Source: Candidatus Gastranaerophilales bacterium
GTDB taxonomy: Bacteria; Cyanobacteriota; Vampirovibrionia; Gastranaerophilales; Gastranaerophilaceae
Length of the DNA: 8,167 nucleotides
Assembly (NCBI GenBank): GCA_021199975.1
Contig: JAJQHF010000150.1
Span: forward strand, 1 to 8,167
Direction of reading: 5' to 3'
A model generated the notes under the pieces. It was given only the letters and a program-made list of their open reading frames with translations, was not told where the DNA came from and did no database searches. A program made the translations under genes and the position numbers. Below are positions 7,277 to 8,167 of the stretch, in pieces; the stretch's first letter is position 1; each line of letters begins with the position of its first letter.

Positions 7277-7304
7277 TGACGGCGGCGAGGAGCCGGCGGC
7301 AGAA
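7274..7304. other. Internal GC-rich hairpin 2 of the inverted-repeat element
   Basis: The stem pairs TTCTG (7274-7278) with CAGAA (7300-7304), then CG (7280-7281) with CG (7297-7298), then CGGC (7283-7286) with GCCG (7292-7295). It has an A-G and a G-G mismatch, and its loop is GAGGA (7287-7291). The surrounding 7277-7310 is 25 of 34 G+C, far above the rest of the window. The stem is clear on paper; its function is unknown. Confidence 0.5.
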
Positions 7305-7340
7305 TGCGACACTAGATTAGATTATAACAGACCCTTTTTT

Positions 7341-7634
7341 TTATTCTTCTATTTCATCTTCAATTTTTTCAATATATTCAGCAACTTTATTGAACTCGTT
7401 GTCATCTTCAATTTCTTCAAATGAATATTCTTCGCCGTCTTTTTTTAATCTCATTACAAGAACTTCGGGATCATCTTCGTGATTGTGTTTTTCACAATTG
7501 CAATGTTCGCCGCATTTTGGAAGCAATAAAGCATATTCAATATCATCAACCGTGACAATATCAAGCATTTCAAATACAACCTTGTTTCCGTCTTCATCAA
7601 AGGTTTCAATTAATTCTTCATTTTTCTCTGTCAT
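7341..7634 (-). CDS. DUF1292 (YrzB-like) protein with Cys/His-rich insertion
   Basis: This 97-residue, very acidic protein matches the DUF1292 layout: a start around ETFDEDGNKVVFEMLDIVTVDDIEYALLLP, a central turn, a strand EVLVMRL, and an end EEYSFEEIEDDNEFNKVAEYIE. The biochemical function of the family is not established. The known Firmicutes arrangement places it next to ruvX, as here: the ATG is 6 nt after the ruvX stop, and GTGAG (7644-7640), overlapping that stop, is the weak SD. Odd point: the turn that is normally acidic carries C41, H44, C45, C47, H50 and H52 within 12 residues, a possible metal site. The stop codon lies inside the right arm of the inverted-repeat terminator, so translation ends as the terminator hairpin begins. 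Confidence 0.88.
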   Translation of the reverse strand: MTEKNEELIETFDEDGNKVVFEMLDIVTVDDIEYALLLPKCGEHCNCEKHNHEDDPEVLVMRLKKDGEEYSFEEIEDDNEFNKVAEYIEKIEDEIEE

Positions 7635-7640
7635 AATATC

Positions 7641-8045
7641 TCACTTTCTGTCTAAATACTGTTGTAAAATTAAGCAGGCACTTTTTAAATCTACAAGTTT
7701 TTTATCTTTTGTATATTTTCTTCCGGTTTGAGAAAGTATAAATTCCGCCTGCCTGCTTGTAAGTCTTTCATCTTCAAAGATTATTTCATATTCATCTTTA
7801 AATTTATTCGCAAAATTAATACAATCCTGCGCTTGCTCTCCGAGTGTGTTATTCATATTTTTCGGCAGTCCAGCCACTATAATTTTTACGTTGTTACTTT
7901 TGCATATTTGTTTTATTTTTTCAATTGCTTTATTTTCGGGTTCTCTGTCTATAGTTTCAACAGGATGTGCAATAAGCCCCATTATGTCGCTTAATGCAAT
8001 TCCTATTCTTTTTTTTCCGATATCCAATCCTAAAATCTTATCCAT
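7641..8045 (-). CDS. ruvX: RuvX/YqgF family RNase H-fold nuclease
   Basis: This protein belongs to the YqgF/RuvX family, whose members act as a putative Holliday-junction resolvase and, in E. coli, in 16S rRNA 5'-end maturation. The 134 residues are of normal length. The RNase H-like fold motifs are present: GLDIGKKRIGIALSD with acidic Asp8 (residues 6-20), IIVAGLPKNMNNTLGEQAQ (55-73), DERLTSRQAE with Glu93 (92-101), and VDLKSACLILQQYLD with Asp119 (118-132). All expected acidic positions are retained. The start overlaps the upstream partial gene by 8 nt, and no convincing SD is visible beyond GGA 4 nt upstream, so translational coupling is likely. It is followed after 6 nt by the DUF1292 gene in a conserved pairing. 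Confidence 0.95.
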   Translation of the reverse strand: MDKILGLDIGKKRIGIALSDIMGLIAHPVETIDREPENKAIEKIKQICKSNNVKIIVAGLPKNMNNTLGEQAQDCINFANKFKDEYEIIFEDERLTSRQAEFILSQTGRKYTKDKKLVDLKSACLILQQYLDRK

Positions 8046-8167
8046 TTATCCAATTTTTCTTTAATAATGAAATTAACTTTTCAATTTTTTTTACATCATA
8101 CTTTTGCTCTTGAGCCATACGTTTTTTAAATATATTGGCAGTCAATAGTGATTCTTTTGATACTTCC
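8038..8167 (-). CDS. C-terminal end of an unidentified protein (5' end beyond window)
   Basis: An open frame enters from the right edge and ends at TAA (8040-8038), giving the last 42 residues of a protein. The end reads KKIEKLISLLKKNWING and is Lys-rich and helical. The stop overlaps the ruvX ATG by 8 nt, the close spacing expected of operon genes, which is the main support that this is coding. An in-frame ATG inside the fragment could instead start a tiny peptide. The fragment is too short and featureless for me to name; I do not see a match to IreB or AlaS, the genes usually near ruvX in Bacillus. Confidence 0.6.
   Translation of the reverse strand, partial: EVSKESLLTANIFKKRMAQEQKYDVKKIEKLISLLKKNWING

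Larger units (their letters stand above)
7236..7345. terminator. Bidirectional terminator / inverted-repeat element with a large structured loop
   Basis: The left arm AATAAAAAAAAGGTCTGT (7236-7253) is the reverse complement of the right arm (7327-7345) except for one extra C at 7334. In either direction the GGTCTGT/ACAGACC stem is followed by eight T, as in an intrinsic terminator, so it can end gdhA (plus) and the DUF1292 operon (minus). The right arm includes the DUF1292 stop codon (7343-7341). The loop of about 73 nt (7254-7326) is far larger than in a usual terminator and holds two further hairpins. This could be an ordinary terminator into which a sequence has inserted, a small MITE-like repeat, or a structured small RNA ending in its own terminator. 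The sequence alone does not decide. Confidence 0.7.

Noticed and set aside
7321..7326. TATAAT on the minus strand inside the loop of the inverted-repeat element
   Set aside because: No -35-like sequence at 16-18 nt (the region reads GAAGAA), so I do not call a promoter, although it would matter if a small RNA were found there.
7483..8064. Plus-strand open frames opposite DUF1292 and ruvX
   Set aside because: They overlap two recognised genes on the other strand and each other in different frames, with no family resemblance.

Overview
The window is AT-rich (about one third G+C by eye) and densely coded, with standard stop codons (TAA, TAG and TGA are all used). It reads as a stretch of bacterial chromosome carrying housekeeping genes; I see no plasmid, phage, transposase, CRISPR, rRNA or tRNA. 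The low G+C, the RuvX-DUF1292 pair, a two-cluster FixX and a secreted Amidase_3 protein with an SH3-like domain suggest an anaerobic gut-type bacterium. A non-photosynthetic Cyanobacteriota lineage (Melainabacteria/Gastranaerophilales) or a low-G+C Firmicute would fit. This placement is an inference at modest confidence.

Left half, minus strand (4286 to 1): a tightly packed putative operon fixC - fixX - small two-repeat protein - recJ. The junctions are a 4-nt ATGA overlap, a 14-nt gap and a 17-nt gap. FixC (flavoprotein) and FixX (ferredoxin-like) are the quinone/ferredoxin-side subunits of an electron-bifurcating Fix complex, but fixA and fixB are not in the window. The 142-residue protein has two RWYDxD repeats and is unrecognised. 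RecJ is nearly complete: 752 codons are present before the window edge.

Centre: a 105-bp divergent intergenic region (4287-4391) holds a minus-strand promoter for fixC and a plus-strand promoter for a secreted N-acetylmuramoyl-L-alanine amidase. The amidase has no Shine-Dalgarno sequence and its best promoter places the transcript start at or next to the ATG, so it may be leaderless. Three evenly spaced ATACATT heptamers lie across both promoters. The amidase is followed on the same strand by gdhA, an NADP-type glutamate dehydrogenase with its own extended -10 promoter.

Right end, minus strand: a putative operon of an unidentified partial gene - ruvX - DUF1292 protein (with an unusual Cys/His cluster) converges on gdhA. 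Between the convergent genes is the most unusual feature: a 110-bp inverted-repeat element whose arms form an A-tract/T-tract terminator in both directions. Its loop is not minimal but contains a duplicated segment, two internal hairpins and an island of about 74% G+C.
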